Under the pieces are notes generated by a model, which worked only from the letters and a program-made list of their open reading frames with translations, had not been told where the DNA came from and did not search any database. DNA of 64,000 nucleotides from Styela clava. Lineage: Eukaryota > Chordata > Ascidiacea > Stolidobranchia > Styelidae. Positions 38,421 through 50,592 of the stretch are shown in pieces (position 1 is the first letter of the stretch; every line of letters starts with the position of its first letter). The translations under genes and the position numbers were made by a program. Location: the NCBI RefSeq assembly GCF_964204865.1, contig NC_135255.1, forward strand, positions 16,087,135 through 16,151,134, read 5' to 3'.

Positions 38421-40732
38421 CAGATCATTCTTATAAACAATTGTTTTTAACAATACTGTTTATTGTTTATCGGGGTTTGGATACCTTTTATTGTTCAAAT
38501 CAATTTGTCAAGTTTTCATTTTAGAATTCCTGCCTGAATTTAGGGATTTGCTCAGTATCCTCTTTTTGATCCCTCGATTCCAAGACCGTTTTTCACTAAT
38601 GCTGACGAATGGGGAAATAATTACTATGCACGTGAGACTTTTAAGCTTCAATTGGGTTTGGTTCCGATTTCCAGCATTATTTACTCAAGGCATCCCACAA
38701 GTATGCAAGTAACATGAAGTTCAAGTGTAGGCAAAATTAAAGTTTCCTCCATGATTTAAGATATATGGGGTTCGTTTTGGGGACCACCCTGTGTTAGTGG
38801 CTGCCTGTGGGGAGTCTGTCTCGTCGTGGCTCCTATTAATGACAAAGGGCGAACATACCAAATCTCTGCACTGGATAATTTGACACTAGATCAGGTGACA
38901 ATTTCCAAGTCGCAATCCAATTTGTGAAAGCGAACGAAAAATATCACTTCCTATTTTGTTTTTAGTTTATTGCAATTGATCGCAATTAGAAAACGGTATG
39001 AAAATGCTTAGAGTCATATCTTTTTCCTTATCTTTTGTAATCTCTTAATTAGTAGTCAGTCTGCTAACAAGGTTTATAATAACGATTTAGTTCGACTTAA
39101 CATAAATATTGACTTTATTCAAATTTGTGTGCTCGCTTTTATCTGTCTGGCTGAAAAAAGTTTCAGAAGGAATGACAGAATACGCCGTACCATGCTTGGA
39201 CTATACTTATAGAGAATTTAAAAATGTTTGGGCCGTGGCTGGTTTCACATTGAGACAATTGGGAATTGCGCACCGAATTGGCTTATTCCTGTACGTGAGC
39301 AAAACTGAATTTCGACAGTTCGTTTATTTTTAACGGCGCAAGACGCATTGAAAGTTTCGAAACAGTATATACAGTGCTCACCACAAAACAAACCATCATT
39401 AATGCTTTCAGTTTGTCAGTAAAACCTAAATGTCAGATATCCGCTTGTATATCGATAGTAATTTCAAATCAGCTTTCACATAAACTTTGTCATAAGTCTG
39501 TCTCATTATACAATAATAAAAAATAAATATATACAGGTTCGACCAACAGTTCGACTGAAATCTTAAAAAAAAAATGAAATTAAATCATTTTTATACTCTG
39601 CGTGAATATATGAAGTTCTAATAAATTTTTTCATTAAAATTCTTCCTTAAATAAAAATTTGACGAATATTTTTAAAACATCGCAATCTGACAATATGCTT
39701 GACAGTTGCCTTCGGCGGCAGAATGTTGCACCTCACCATATGATGGTGAGAATTTGGCAATCGGACATTGATTGGAAATAGCAGACATGCAAAGATCCAA
39801 AAAAATTGTTAGTCTAATAATAATAAGAGATATTTCACAGATTAAAAGCTGTGATCATGGTTTATAAACGAGACAACATACTACGGAGACTTGGTGCGAG
39901 TGACGATGTGAAAGAACTTGCAAACAAAGTCTTATAAAAAAATTTTGCCTAACTAGCGTTTTCAAACTTTCATTCTCATCTCATTTTTCAAATTTCAGTT
40001 TCCTCATAGTTTTCACGTTTACATTTATTCAAAAAAAGTTACGTAGAATATATTTTTTACTGATCTGTTATGCGAAATGTATTTACCGTGATTTAACCCG
40101 GATTTTCAATTCAAATCCGTACGCTTTATTCCAGTACTTTATACAAAGTATTGCGGTGATAACCCCGGAAAAAATCTTTAAAGAATCATCAAGGTTTTCA
40201 TGTGAAATTCAGAGTTGATTTCACTAATTGTTTGTCTGCATTAACATAAAATAATACTTTTATGCTATACTGTAAGTGTAGTGATATGCCCTGCCAGGCG
40301 ATTGCTGGTAAAATTTCGAGAGTATATTAAGAAAACCAGAATTAAAAATTGCGGTATTTTTATTTCAAACGACAAAATCTAACTAAAATCACGATTATTT
40401 TGAATCGTGTCATGAAACCAAACAACCAGTCTTCTTTCTATTCACAGCCGACAAATATGAATTTGCATATTATTAGGTTTATGGGTTCGGGACAAACTGT
40501 AAAATAAATACAAATACAAAAGTACAAACGTTATTGTAAATAAAAAGGTTTCATTTGCGATTAGGAAATAACTTTACTAAAAATACCAATTTCGAAAAAT
40601 GTAATACCTTTTATATCTAAATTTTTGATAGGGTTTTTTTCGTGAAACAAATGTTGCCAGGAACAATTGAAGAACAGAATACAGAGATTTGTTGATTTAA
40701 ACCTCTAGGTAATTACAATTAGTCAATTAATG
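38421..40732. other. Intergenic, no supported gene
   Basis: Short frames at 38491-38712 and 39109-39333 look slightly protein-like but match no family known to me, and they lack consistent splice sites. The remainder is AT-rich. Confidence 0.4.
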
Positions 40733-40951
40733 GGTGCTCCAGAAGTATGTGTACCAATATGGAGGTAACTAATTTTGTTCGTCTGCTTTACATCGAGTTG
40801 TGTGAAGGGACTGAAACCTATGGTCAGGGCAGGGCACCTATTCACTTGACTAACACAAACAATCCTTGAACTTGTAATAGAACTAAAATAAGGGAAATCG
40901 GATTAAAATTATGGCCTAACCCTAACCTGGTACACTCTACAGCCATAGTAC
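40733..40951 (+). mobile_element. MITE, GGYRCTCC family, subfamily 2
   Basis: It begins GGTGCTCCAGAAGTATGTG with AATATGGAGGTAACTAATTT, then CATCGAGTTGTGTGAAGG and TTCACTTGACTAACACA. The right end (CCTGGTACACTCTACAG...AGTAC) is degenerate, so the right border is approximate. Confidence 0.78.
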
Positions 40952-42177
40952 ATCGCCATCTTTAACTGAATATACCTAATTTAAGAATGACAAATTGGAA
41001 TCATTTACTCTAAGTTGAAGCTTGATTTTGGAAGCAAACCCAAGGAAGAACATCGGACCAACGTAGATTCGTATTTCAAAAGTAAAACCAACAGCTTATT
41101 CTGAATGAGGTCAAAATGTAAAACCACAACAAATCACCGCTGGCAGAAAAATTATTTATTTCTATTCATGGCACGATTTATTGTTTATGTAAACAACTTG
41201 CAAAAAGTACAGCCATATATATCGATATATATTCTAGCTTTAGGCCAATTTCTTGGTTGAGATATAATTAGATGCTGAATTTGCAAAAAAGCATTATTAG
41301 GCATTTAAACATGAGTGTTTCAATTTATATTTTAAGACTTCAAAATTGATGGATGTTGGAACGTTTATAGTGTACACCAGTATCTAGTTGCACATCAAAT
41401 TCTCCCCTGCTATTACCATAGATACAAGTTTAAATATTTAAGTCCTCTCGCAGTGGTTCACAATCTTTTACATATACATCCGCGATCCCCGATTTCCAAA
41501 ATATATGAGCAAAACATATGAATACTAATTTTTTCGGACTCTAAATTTTAAAACATAATGGTATGGTACTAATTCTGCTACCTTGAAAATGTAAATCTGA
41601 CCGGCGCAGATTATTTGAATGGGTTAAAATTTCAATTAATAAACGTTAACGAAAATAGGCAATAAAACGGCTAATTTCGTATAAATTTTGCCTCGAAGCG
41701 AAAGTAGACGAAAACCTGTTAGCGTCTGCCGCTTTACAAGTATATCCCACATAAGTTAATCTGTCAATCGTTTCAGCGTGGGCGATGAAAGTAAAAGTAG
41801 GTATGGTTGTTTGTACATAATTCGCAGGACAAAACCCAATTTCGCCTAAATTTCTTGAAAAATGATTCCCTCATTCTTGTGGTTGGTATACACATTTTCG
41901 ACTTTATAGTATGGTTCTTATATAAGAGTCTTTTAATATTTTAATTGCGAAATGAAATAAAACGGAATATGCATAATGTGAAACCATTCAATATTTTAAT
42001 TAATTATATAATCAAAGTTTTCTTTGATTCAAAATAAAAATATTACTCTGAAAGATGGAGTTTGATGACGTATTTGTAGGAAAAGTCACTGAAAATTTTG
42101 AGACCTAAAAACAGATTTAACAAGCAATTTGGTAATCTATTAATTAACAGTGGCAAATAAAGTGGAATACACATATA
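40952..42177. other. Intergenic, no gene seen
   Basis: AT-rich. CGCAGTGGTTCACAATCTTT near 41450 is a lone hAT-like terminus. Confidence 0.4.
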
Positions 42178-42376
42178 TACAGGGTGTATAGAAAAATAGA
42201 ATAATTATTAGATATTTTACGTATATAACTATAATTGATTTTATTTTCAAAATGATTAATATTTTCAAATTGAAGATATTATTTGAATAAAAATAAATAG
42301 AATAATAAGATTAGTTCTAGACACATACAAAAGATTTCTACTTGTTTTATGTGTCCAGTCTTACGGACACCCTGTA
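42178..42376. mobile_element. Mariner-type MITE (TACAGGGTGTCC ends)
   Basis: The left end is TACAGGGTGTATAG and the right end TTACGGACACCCTGTA. TA at both borders fits Tc1/mariner target duplication. The interior is AT-rich and non-coding. Confidence 0.82.
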
Positions 42377-43854
42377 TAATATTTACTTGGTATTTGACCA
42401 ACATTATGAAAGCTTTTAAGAGTCAAGTTTAGAATGCATGTGATCGTTAATGAATTTTTCTGAAAGTGAATTATCTGTGGCGAAATATTCAAATTCAGAC
42501 AACACAATATGACTAACATCCCCTAATACTACATTATGAAATGACCTTTGATCACTTGTGACCTGGTATTGAACTTCCGGTTTCCGTCTGAAAATGAACA
42601 GTCATTCCTTCATGTCTTGCAACGCTATTCATATTTTTACGAAGTGTCAAGTTAAACAGAAAATTCTAATCAAGCGATCATTTTAACGTACAGTACTATT
42701 AGAGCAAGAAATACTGTTAAGTTACGTCGCAATATTTATAACCCGATTTCTGGGTGATACATGTTAGATTCAGAATTTTGGAGCTAATATTACCAATTTG
42801 TAACACCAACAAATCACCACTACAAGCTTATTATTACTCATTAATTGAATAACATTTTTTTAAACACTGGTAGTTACCGGAGATCTATATAGCGTTTAGT
42901 TTAATGGTTTAACTTTTTTGGTGAAGCGAAACCTCAATAAAACATCTGGGAGTCTTGAGGAACACCTGTGCAATAGTTTAATCGTCTTTTATTGCCTGAA
43001 TTTCCAACTATAAATATATATAAAAGCAAAATACTAACAAACAAAAAAATTATCATCAAATTGTAGTAAGTTTAATAATAATGACAAGCCCAACAAAGAT
43101 TTGATTTTGGAGTGAGCATTACACATTTTCAATGCCAAAGCATAGAAAGAATTTTTTTGGGATCAAAGGTTGCGGAAACACACATTGGCCGCGTTTCACC
43201 CTGTTTGGACCGGACAAATCTACATATTCTTAAGTTATTGATCTATACGTCTTCTTCAAACAAGTAGATGAAAATCGAGTCCATGCGTGGTTCACCATAT
43301 GATTAAGCCGTCTTTTCGGCTTTCCTCTCCTCCAGGTTGAACAACAAAATCTCAATAGTTTTTCTACTTCACAATAATGCGCAGGTAATATCAAAACGTT
43401 TTGCTCATAAATGGTCACAAAAAAAAACAGAATATCACGGTACTTTATTGAAATTTTCGATGTTTTCAACAATATTTAGTTAATTTTAGTTTTATTTATA
43501 TTGGCAGTATTCAGTTATTAAGAGCAACTAAACAATAGTTATGAATTTGCAACAAAAATGAGTTTAAATCCGGCGAAGTTACATAAAAATCAATGATGCA
43601 TGTACTTTTTTGATTGGCTGTGGCTTGATGTTTTTTCAATAAGATCGTGATTGCTCACGATTGCTCTCTAGTGGATGCTGTCTTATAATACATATAAGGT
43701 CTACTGGGTGTTACGAGGAATGATCGGTTGAACAAATAAATATTTGAGAAGCAAGGCGCTGAATTCAATTTCTGTTTCAAAAAATGAGTGTTTAGAGCAT
43801 ATCCAATGACGCAAACGCGATATTGTTCTGGTGAAAATCCTATATATATATATA
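42377..43854. other. Intergenic, no gene seen
   Basis: AT-rich, with no recognisable exon. The 80-residue minus-strand frame at 43230-43472 has no domain. Confidence 0.4.
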
Positions 43855-44036
43855 TACAGGGTGTTCATAAAGTCCCTTTACAATTTCAATTTTGTTATGA
43901 AGTCAGTTATCAATATATTTTAACTTTTAATCAGAGTATTTTTACATCATTTAATGCATCTGTGAGGGCAAAAACGATATATGGTATCGATAAATTCTTT
44001 TGCAATTCTACAAATGGGACTTTACGGACACCCTAT
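43855..44036. mobile_element. Mariner-type MITE (TACAGGGTGTTC ends)
   Basis: The left end is TACAGGGTGTTCATAAAGTC and the right end GACTTTACGGACACCCTATA, set in a (TA)n microsatellite at both sides. The internal AGGGCAAAAACGATATATGG is shared, inverted, with the copy at 56826-57014. Confidence 0.85.
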
Positions 44037-45096
44037 ATATATATATATATCATTCTCTAAGTCTAATATATATATATCTATCTAATTTTTGTTAAAATGA
44101 AGTTAACTGAATTTTTTCTAAAGAAGTGCTAAGGGTAGGTAAGTAGGTGTCTATTTTTCATTTGAGTGAAACAACTGCCACAAGCATTCAGTTAGCATAT
44201 TTATTCGGCGTAAAAATGGCATTGGAAGCGTCGGTGGCCAGGAACTATAAAACAACTTTTTATTATGAATATATTCTGATGGACGCGTTCCTGATGCCAG
44301 AAATGACTATGAATCTCACAAAAAAAGAGTGAAGACATTTGTCAACGATTGGCTCCAGTAAAAAAATTAGACACAGACTCGACTTCCTGTTGGGGATAAA
44401 TAAAGAACAACAGATGTTAGCAAGATTATATAATTTCCCGACGTTTTGAATTTCTGTTCAGAAAAACTTTACCAGGGAATCACACCAGCATATATATGTA
44501 TATAAAGGGACTTCTTGGTTGAAATAATGAGATATATTAAACGCTACGTTCAAATAAAATCAGCCATAATTAACTTTAGAAAAATCCCTGAACGAATCAC
44601 AAAATTTCCAATTGGAGGATTTGTTTCAATATTTCCTTCCATTAAAAAGTGTCAGTAAAAGTTGCGCTCCTATCTTTATGGCATGAATACCTTTCTGATA
44701 AATGCGCTTTAACTTCCAAAACGCCAAATGTAACGCCAGTTGTCGGCAACTGGTAGCGCCATATCTAATACTGTAGTTTTAAATTTATTGACCACCGGCA
44801 AAATTATTCAGATTTTAAACACTTATATATTCAAAATTACTTTGTATAGAATCCAGCTAATAAAATAGAAGAACATTAAGAAAAGCCGTTTCAAACGACG
44901 TTACAGTTAAAGCCTAGAAGTGATGAAAAATGATACACGATTCAAAATTAAATACAGTGGAACAAAATATAACTACAATCGCACAAAATGTAACAAATCA
45001 AAGTATAAAACTGTATTTGTAAGTATAATTTTCGGTCATTCGTCAATTGCTTTCTTTTTTTTCCAACGTTGAGTTTGTATTTCATGAAAAAAAATC
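44037..45096. other. Intergenic, no gene seen
   Basis: It starts with (TA)n microsatellite (to about 44090). No exon or element was recognised in the rest. Confidence 0.4.
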
Positions 45097-45311
45097 GTCG
45101 TTCCAGAAGTGTGTGTACCAATATGGAGGTAACTAATTTTGTTCGCCTATTTTTACATCAAGTTGTGTAAAGGGACGGAAGCCCATGGGCAGGGGGTATA
45201 TTCACTTAGCTAACACAGATAGTCCCCGAACTCGTAATAGAACTAAAATAAGGAAATTAGGAATTGAATTATTGCCTAACCTGAGCCTGGTACACATACT
45301 ACGGGAGTACC
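45097..45311 (+). mobile_element. MITE, GGYRCTCC family, subfamily 2
   Basis: It begins GTTCCAGAAGTGTGTGTACC, has AATATGGAGGTAACTAATTT and CATCAAGTTGTGTAAAGG, and ends CATACTACGGGAGTACC. Both ends and the interior match the other subfamily-2 copies. Confidence 0.85.
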
Positions 45312-45412
45312 ATAAATTGATATATGGGCTGATTAAACGACCTTATTATATTGAAAAAGCTATCAATCTACAATTATATTAAAATGTTGAAATCACAGAT
45401 CAAAAGACCAGC

Positions 45413-45596
45413 CTAAGTGATTCAAGAGTCTTGCTGCACACTAACACAAGTATATTTCTGTAACCAAGGTCAGACTTCTTCAGACTTACATAGAATAGCT
45501 GAACTATGTATGCCTGAAGAAGTCTGACCTTGGTCGGACGAAACGTTACAGAAATATATTTGTGTTAGTGTGCAGCAAGACTCTTAAATCACTTAG
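45413..45596. repeat. Long foldback (inverted) repeat with a hammerhead-like core
   Basis: Nearly perfect arms of about 65-80 bases surround a short loop: AGTCTTGCTGCACACTAACA on the left and GTGTTAGTGTGCAGCAAGAC on the right. The right arm carries an extra segment with CTGAAGA, a stem and GAAAC (45514-45544). No coding capacity. Confidence 0.75.
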
Positions 45597-46218
45597 TTAA
45601 GATAGTTATCTTTACTCTTGCTACAGCATCCTTGCATTATATGCATATGGATCCACCGGCACAAAGTAGTTAGTTTCGCAAAAACCAAATCATTATCAAA
45701 AAGACCAGAGTTTGACTCCTTGCGCATACCATAATGCTATATCAAATGAAATAAATTGTGCTTGAAAAATGCAAGAATAATTTCAAACATAGAATTCTAA
45801 TACCTGGATTGTTGTGTGGAACATTGTTATCATCGAATAAGAAAATTAAAATTCATTGTGTGTCGAAGACTCCCAATATCAGTTAAATATTTCGTTACTG
45901 TGAACTGTTCAACTAAAAAAACAAACATCACAGGACACCTTTAATTCGTCCTAAATGGTTGAAAACGTCGCATCGTCGAGTGAAAACTTAATTTCGTTTG
46001 GTAGGTACCACACGCATAAAACCAGTGGGTGATAAAACGAAAACTAGAAAAAAGTTGGAACTTCCATTTGAGCAAAAATTGTTTCAGTTGAAATTCGGGA
46101 TACGTGATAGCAGCTACCGAGTGCAAGGCCATTCATAAGAGTATTCACGGAAAGCAATATTACCATTTACCAAGGTGAAATAATCGAAACAGACTCAATT
46201 TTACCAGAGTGTCTAGGG

Positions 46219-46525
46219 TAGGGGTGGGCAAGGTTTCAGGACCAGGGGCCAAGAATTTTGCCCACCTAGACTCGCGGGCCATATAAGTGTGACGTACTGA
46301 GATACATTTTATGAAAAATATTTACAGTGTTACAAATCAGAAGAGGGGAAATCAGACTCGTGCCAAAACTAAATTTAATGGCAATCTCAATAAATTCTTT
46401 GAGCTTTTTTTTTTAGCTGAACATCAAAATTTAGTTTTAGTTTGGTTGTGGCAGCATCATGCGGGCCAGATTGAAGTACCAAACGGGCCGGATTTGAAAC
46501 GCAGGCCGTAGTTCGCCCATGTCAG
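46219..46525. mobile_element. hAT-type non-autonomous element abutting a TLDc gene
   Basis: The ends are TAGGGGTGGGCAAGG and GTTCGCCCATGTCAG. The 8-bp flanks GTCTAGGG (46211-46218) and GTCTAGGC (46526-46533) differ by one base. GGGCCAGATTG and AACGGGCCGGATT relate it to 29483-29791. The right flank includes the last base of the stop codon of the minus-strand TLDc gene. Confidence 0.87.
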
Positions 46526-46532
46526 GTCTAGG

Positions 46533-47258
46533 CTATGAAACAAAACTCCACAGTTCCACACTAGTTATTATAAAGTCTTCTTCTGGTGATAATATATCAC
46601 TGTTGTAAGTTTCACATTTCATACTTCTGCCGCGTTTTAAATCATTATCGATCCAGAGTCCCATTCCAAATGACCCTCTTCCGGGTCTTAGTTGACCCGT
46701 ATTTGTTCCGCCTATAGATAAATAGTCTGAACCACAATTCATAAAATAACTATTTTCGTGAGACCAAGGGAAAATCGATACTTCAGGTTTTACTTTAAAT
46801 AAAAAACTCTCTCCCGTGCCGATAAAAAGTTTTTCCTTTATGCGAGGAAGTGAGGTGTTGAAAGCACCGAAGACGCAATCATTTGAGTCCGAAATGATTA
46901 AAATAAAAGGAGTGATTTCGTCCCAAATTTCAGAGTTTGACGTCCATGCTCTACATCGTCTATAGAGTGTTTGAAGACTGTATCCATGCTCGTCACTATT
47001 GTATATTTGTGTAATTTTTTTCCCAAAAGTTCGTGCAGGAAGATTCGGAGAAATTTTCTCAAAAAGTTCTTCAGTGATTAAATTACTTTGTGATAATTCC
47101 TCAGTATCATGTAATTTATCTGATAAATTCTCAATTTCAATTGCTATTTTTTTGTTTTTTTGTAGCGCATTTTTATCCAATCCAAAATCTAACATGTGAT
47201 TAGTTTTAAAAATTTGCATCTCAATAAATTCTAACTTTTCTCTGGAGTTCTTCTTCAT
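46533..47258 (-). CDS. TLDc-domain protein, copy 1 (intronless)
   Basis: The 241-residue protein has a basic, coiled-coil-prone N-terminus (MKKNSREKLEF) and a C-terminal TLDc domain over roughly residues 80-241. Visible hallmarks are the HGYSLQTLYRRCRAW helix, DCVFGAFNTSLP, the near-invariant FIGTGESFLF, WSHENSYFMNCG, DYLSIGGTN, GLWIDNDLKRGRSMKCETY and the closing VELWSF. TLDc proteins (OXR1/NCOA7/TLDC2 family) are linked to oxidative-stress protection and to binding of the V-ATPase; whether this one does so is inference. The ATG at 47258 is the first after an in-frame stop. A second copy lies head to head at 51619-52377. The stop codon's last base is inside the target duplication of the adjoining hAT element, but the stop itself is intact. 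Confidence 0.92.
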   Translation of the reverse strand: MKKNSREKLEFIEMQIFKTNHMLDFGLDKNALQKNKKIAIEIENLSDKLHDTEELSQSNLITEELFEKISPNLPARTFGKKITQIYNSDEHGYSLQTLYRRCRAWTSNSEIWDEITPFILIISDSNDCVFGAFNTSLPRIKEKLFIGTGESFLFKVKPEVSIFPWSHENSYFMNCGSDYLSIGGTNTGQLRPGRGSFGMGLWIDNDLKRGRSMKCETYNSDILSPEEDFIITSVELWSFVS

Positions 47259-47344
47259 TTTTTGCAATAGACCTTAGAAGTTGTCTTTGTATCACTAATC
47301 ATGACAGGAAACTCAGCTAATTTGTCTGTTATTCCGCTGTATTC
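47255..47344 (-). other. Possible upstream exon fragment, out of frame with the TLDc gene
   Basis: After a good acceptor (TTCTATTTTCAG at 47345) the minus strand reads EYSGITDKLAEFPVMISDTK onward for 29 codons to a TGA whose bases overlap the TLDc ATG. A run of six A separates the two frames by one base. It may be the remains of an N-terminal exon, or unrelated. Confidence 0.35.
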
Positions 47345-48719
47345 CTGAAAATAGAAGAATAAAATTTCATTTTTATTCAGCATTCTGCATCTGTTAAAAG
47401 GGATCCAATATACCATGTCCCGTCAAACTAGTGCAGCCTCGCGAATTTAAAGAATTTCCACCTACTTCCTTGGTTTTATTGAATATATAAATATGAATAT
47501 ATAAATAAACGTGAACAGTTTTTAGTTGCACTTGATATCCAAAATAATTCATATTACATTGCATTGGAATTCTTTAAATTGAAATTACATACATTTCCTT
47601 TAACCTCCGAATGCACGAGCAGGTTAAAATTGCTTGCAGACGCAAGCAAAACTAAACCTAAACTTGATCAATCTGTTGAGGGCGCTTGGTGTGTAACACT
47701 CTTACTAATATTAAATAGATAATATACTTCACACAGCTTTCCCAACTACAGCTGATAAACTCATATATCAAACAGAACAAATATTTTTCTTTTTATTCGG
47801 CCTTCGAACGACCCATTCCACGAAACTAAAGTATCTCTAAAATATAATATCTCTAAATATATAGATAGCAATACCATGACATGCCAAATGGTGTGACTAA
47901 TAACAATTGGCAGAAATTCACCAAATATGTGACTGTATAACTAACTCATTGATCAGTTGTACGCACATGATTACGCAACCTTTTATTTTAATTGTAACAG
48001 GCCAAATGCCGCCGTGTTGTCTGAATAGTACCAGTGTGAAATAGAACAAATGTAACTATTTACTGAGCGAAACGAACTGTCTATGACTTCATCCCACGCT
48101 ATGCATAACTGGCCCACATAACCGTTGCCGTCATTCTCCATTGCGCAAGAAATAACGTGGACTAGATTTCCTTATTTCTGAGCAAACAATGCTTTTCGTT
48201 TTTCCAAAGCCACGATCTGTGTTGGTATTCTCACAACATAATCTACGCGTAATCAGTGGTGGAATTGAAAATTTTGGGGACGAATTCTCTTTGTTCTCGA
48301 ACTTACTAACAACATTTCACTCATTTCATATATGTATGTCATTACTTAGGCTACATTAATATGACACGTTTAACGTAAATAATATTATTACATTACTTTC
48401 CGAACGTCATATATTACGCTAGCTATCAGCCGATGACATGTAACTATTTCTACAGTCGTCTAAAACAAAACAAAAAACAGGAAGGGGTCCCTGATCATCA
48501 CGATATTCCAAGAATGGTTAGGCTTGAAATGTTGTTTCTCACCGCTGCGCGTAATGCAGTTGAAATGATGTTGTGAAACCTGAAATTACCTAACATACGA
48601 TATGATGTAGATATAATGCAGTGATATTTGCAACAATACATCACAAATACTATATGTTTAAACTAAGTATTGTCTCTGCCTTATTGGACATGTAGTGGAC
48701 ATAACGATCGTTTCAAAAT
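47345..48719. other. Intergenic between the two TLDc genes, part 1
   Basis: No coding sequence is recognisable. With the next blocks it forms a shared upstream region of the two divergently transcribed TLDc genes. Confidence 0.4.
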
Positions 48720-49062
48720 TTTGTTGTTATTGTTATTATTTGTCTCCATCATTTTAAAAAAAATCGCTTTTCTCTTTGACTACTGGACCAATTGCTTTGA
48801 AATTTTCAGTGAGTAAAGATTGATTTTTTTGCCAGAAGGCTATTACTTTTATTTATTTCTAAATTCCGCACGAAATCTGATATTTCGTCTAAAATTTCGC
48901 TGTATTATTTTATTCATGGGAACACTGGCTGTCCGATTTGATTCTGTAAATTATTCCTACGCGAAACCCGGGAATTTTTTGTGGGTACCGGTGACGTCGA
49001 AGGTAAATACTGCTTCGCTCTGGTTAACGTGTCCATATATTTAAGCACAGCTCTCTTGTTTT
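48720..49062 (+). repeat. Interspersed repeat, TTTCGTGTCCATATATTTGA family
   Basis: AAAAATCGCTTTTCTCTTTG, GTAAAGATTGATTTTTTTGCC and AACGTGTCCATATATTTAAG match the copies at 21958-22290 and 52460-52760 in order and orientation. Confidence 0.6.
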
Positions 49063-49834
49063 CATTAAATCCACATATTGAAACGATGTTGTAGGACTTG
49101 AAATGACTTATCAGACGATGTAGATGCCACACATATAGGTATATGCAGAGGTAGATTGCTAATATTATATGTTTGGATAGATATTATGAGTAAAGAGCAC
49201 GAGTTAAACAAAATTTATTTTTGTCCAATTTTCATTCAAATCCACATAAAACAAAGTACGGAGCTCTCTCATAAAGAAAATTGAGAAAAACGAAAGAAGA
49301 CACTGACGGACGAAGACTTAACTTGCAAAAATTACTGCTCTGCTTGTTCTAATTCCTCTGCTGTACATTTCTACAAATAAGAACTGCACTGTACATAACT
49401 TCAAATCAGACTGCGTAATATTTTGCCAAAGGCTAATTCACACGTGTAGGTTTTACGTGAAACGTTTACTTAACAGCTGATTATTACGTCGGCGTGAATG
49501 AAATTTTTATGTCACGTGATGCGATTGCGCAGACAGAGCTGTACGTTTGAAAGTAGATTGTCTAGAATTTAAACCGCAGAAATCTTATACTTCAATAGCG
49601 AACAATAATTATGAGGATATTATTTAACATCTATGGAAATAAACAACGCATCTTTTCTGGCATAGAGAAGCGAGAAGTGACTGTTGCTGAAAATTGAATC
49701 TGTCATGATTCCAAATATATCACAAGCAATCGAACTTATGACCAACACTTATTGACTAGCTATTTTGAATCGTTCTTTTACTGAAACAAAACCAATTGCA
49801 ACAATTTAAATATTACTCTGAATGTTGCATCATT

Positions 49835-50011
49835 ATGACAAATGTTTTTGAACAAAGTTTCACCGAAGCAAGGATAAGGGAAATTCTAAAGCAAGGTGGA
49901 TTTCTGCACGTGGGAATAACCGTGGAGCCTAAAGTTCATCCAAAAGATGACATCGCTGTTGATTCATACAGTGAGTCTGATTGTTACGTAACAATTGGAA
50001 GTTTTTCATAA
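49835..50011 (+). CDS. Short unrecognised open frame or first exon
   Basis: A 58-residue frame (MTNVFEQSFTEARIREILKQ, then GGFLHVGITVEPKVHPKDD) is protein-like in composition. TACAGTGAGTCTG at 49967-49979 could be a splice donor, which would make this a first exon ending after VDSY. I recognise no family and no downstream exon. It lies between the TLDc genes. Confidence 0.3.
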   Translation: MTNVFEQSFTEARIREILKQGGFLHVGITVEPKVHPKDDIAVDSYSESDCYVTIGSFS

Positions 50012-50207
50012 TGCTTAAGATACTACGTGATGAATTAGTCATAGATAACTTTGCGTGGTGCAATGATTACTTTATGTGAATGCAATAAATTAATTTTTTA
50101 TTAACAAAATGTATGAACATGCAAAAATCTCTCCAAAAACCTAAAAAAATTCCGAAAACCGAATCAAATTTGTTAATATCTCCACTGTTTTATTTAGTTG
50201 GTTCACC

Positions 50208-50448
50208 CAGGGACATAGCCAGGGGGTCATTTCGGGGGTCGGAAACCCCCTTTTAAAATGTAAACAAAATAAAAGCAGCTTTCTGTATCATACATAAAAA
50301 AATCGTAGTTTGAAACGCTTTTTAGACCCTCAAGACTCATGAAAACACACGTTTTCAGGCGTTCGGCCAGACCCCCTTGCTGTTTCGATCTAACTTGGCA
50401 ATTATAAATTTTAGAACCTCCCCTTTCAAATTGCTGGTTACGCCCCTG
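50208..50448. mobile_element. hAT-like non-autonomous element
   Basis: It begins CAGGGACATAGCCAGGGGGT and ends GCTGGTTACGCCCCTG, an imperfect inverted pair. The flanks GGTTCACC (50200-50207) and GGCTTACC (50449-50456) agree at 6 of 8 bases, fitting an older hAT insertion. Confidence 0.72.
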
Positions 50449-50592
50449 GGCTTACCTATTGACTTGAAAAAGTTCAAATGCAGAAATAGTTTTGCAAGAA
50501 TCGTCAAAAATTGCCATCCAACGTTTAGAGCGCGTATTTTTTCTTCGTGCGGCATTTTATAGATATTCCCTGATTTCACTCAGTCGTTCACT

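Noticed and set aside
38491-39333. Two short protein-like frames as exons of one gene
   Set aside because: They need a frameshift in the first frame, and no consistent donor or acceptor joins them.
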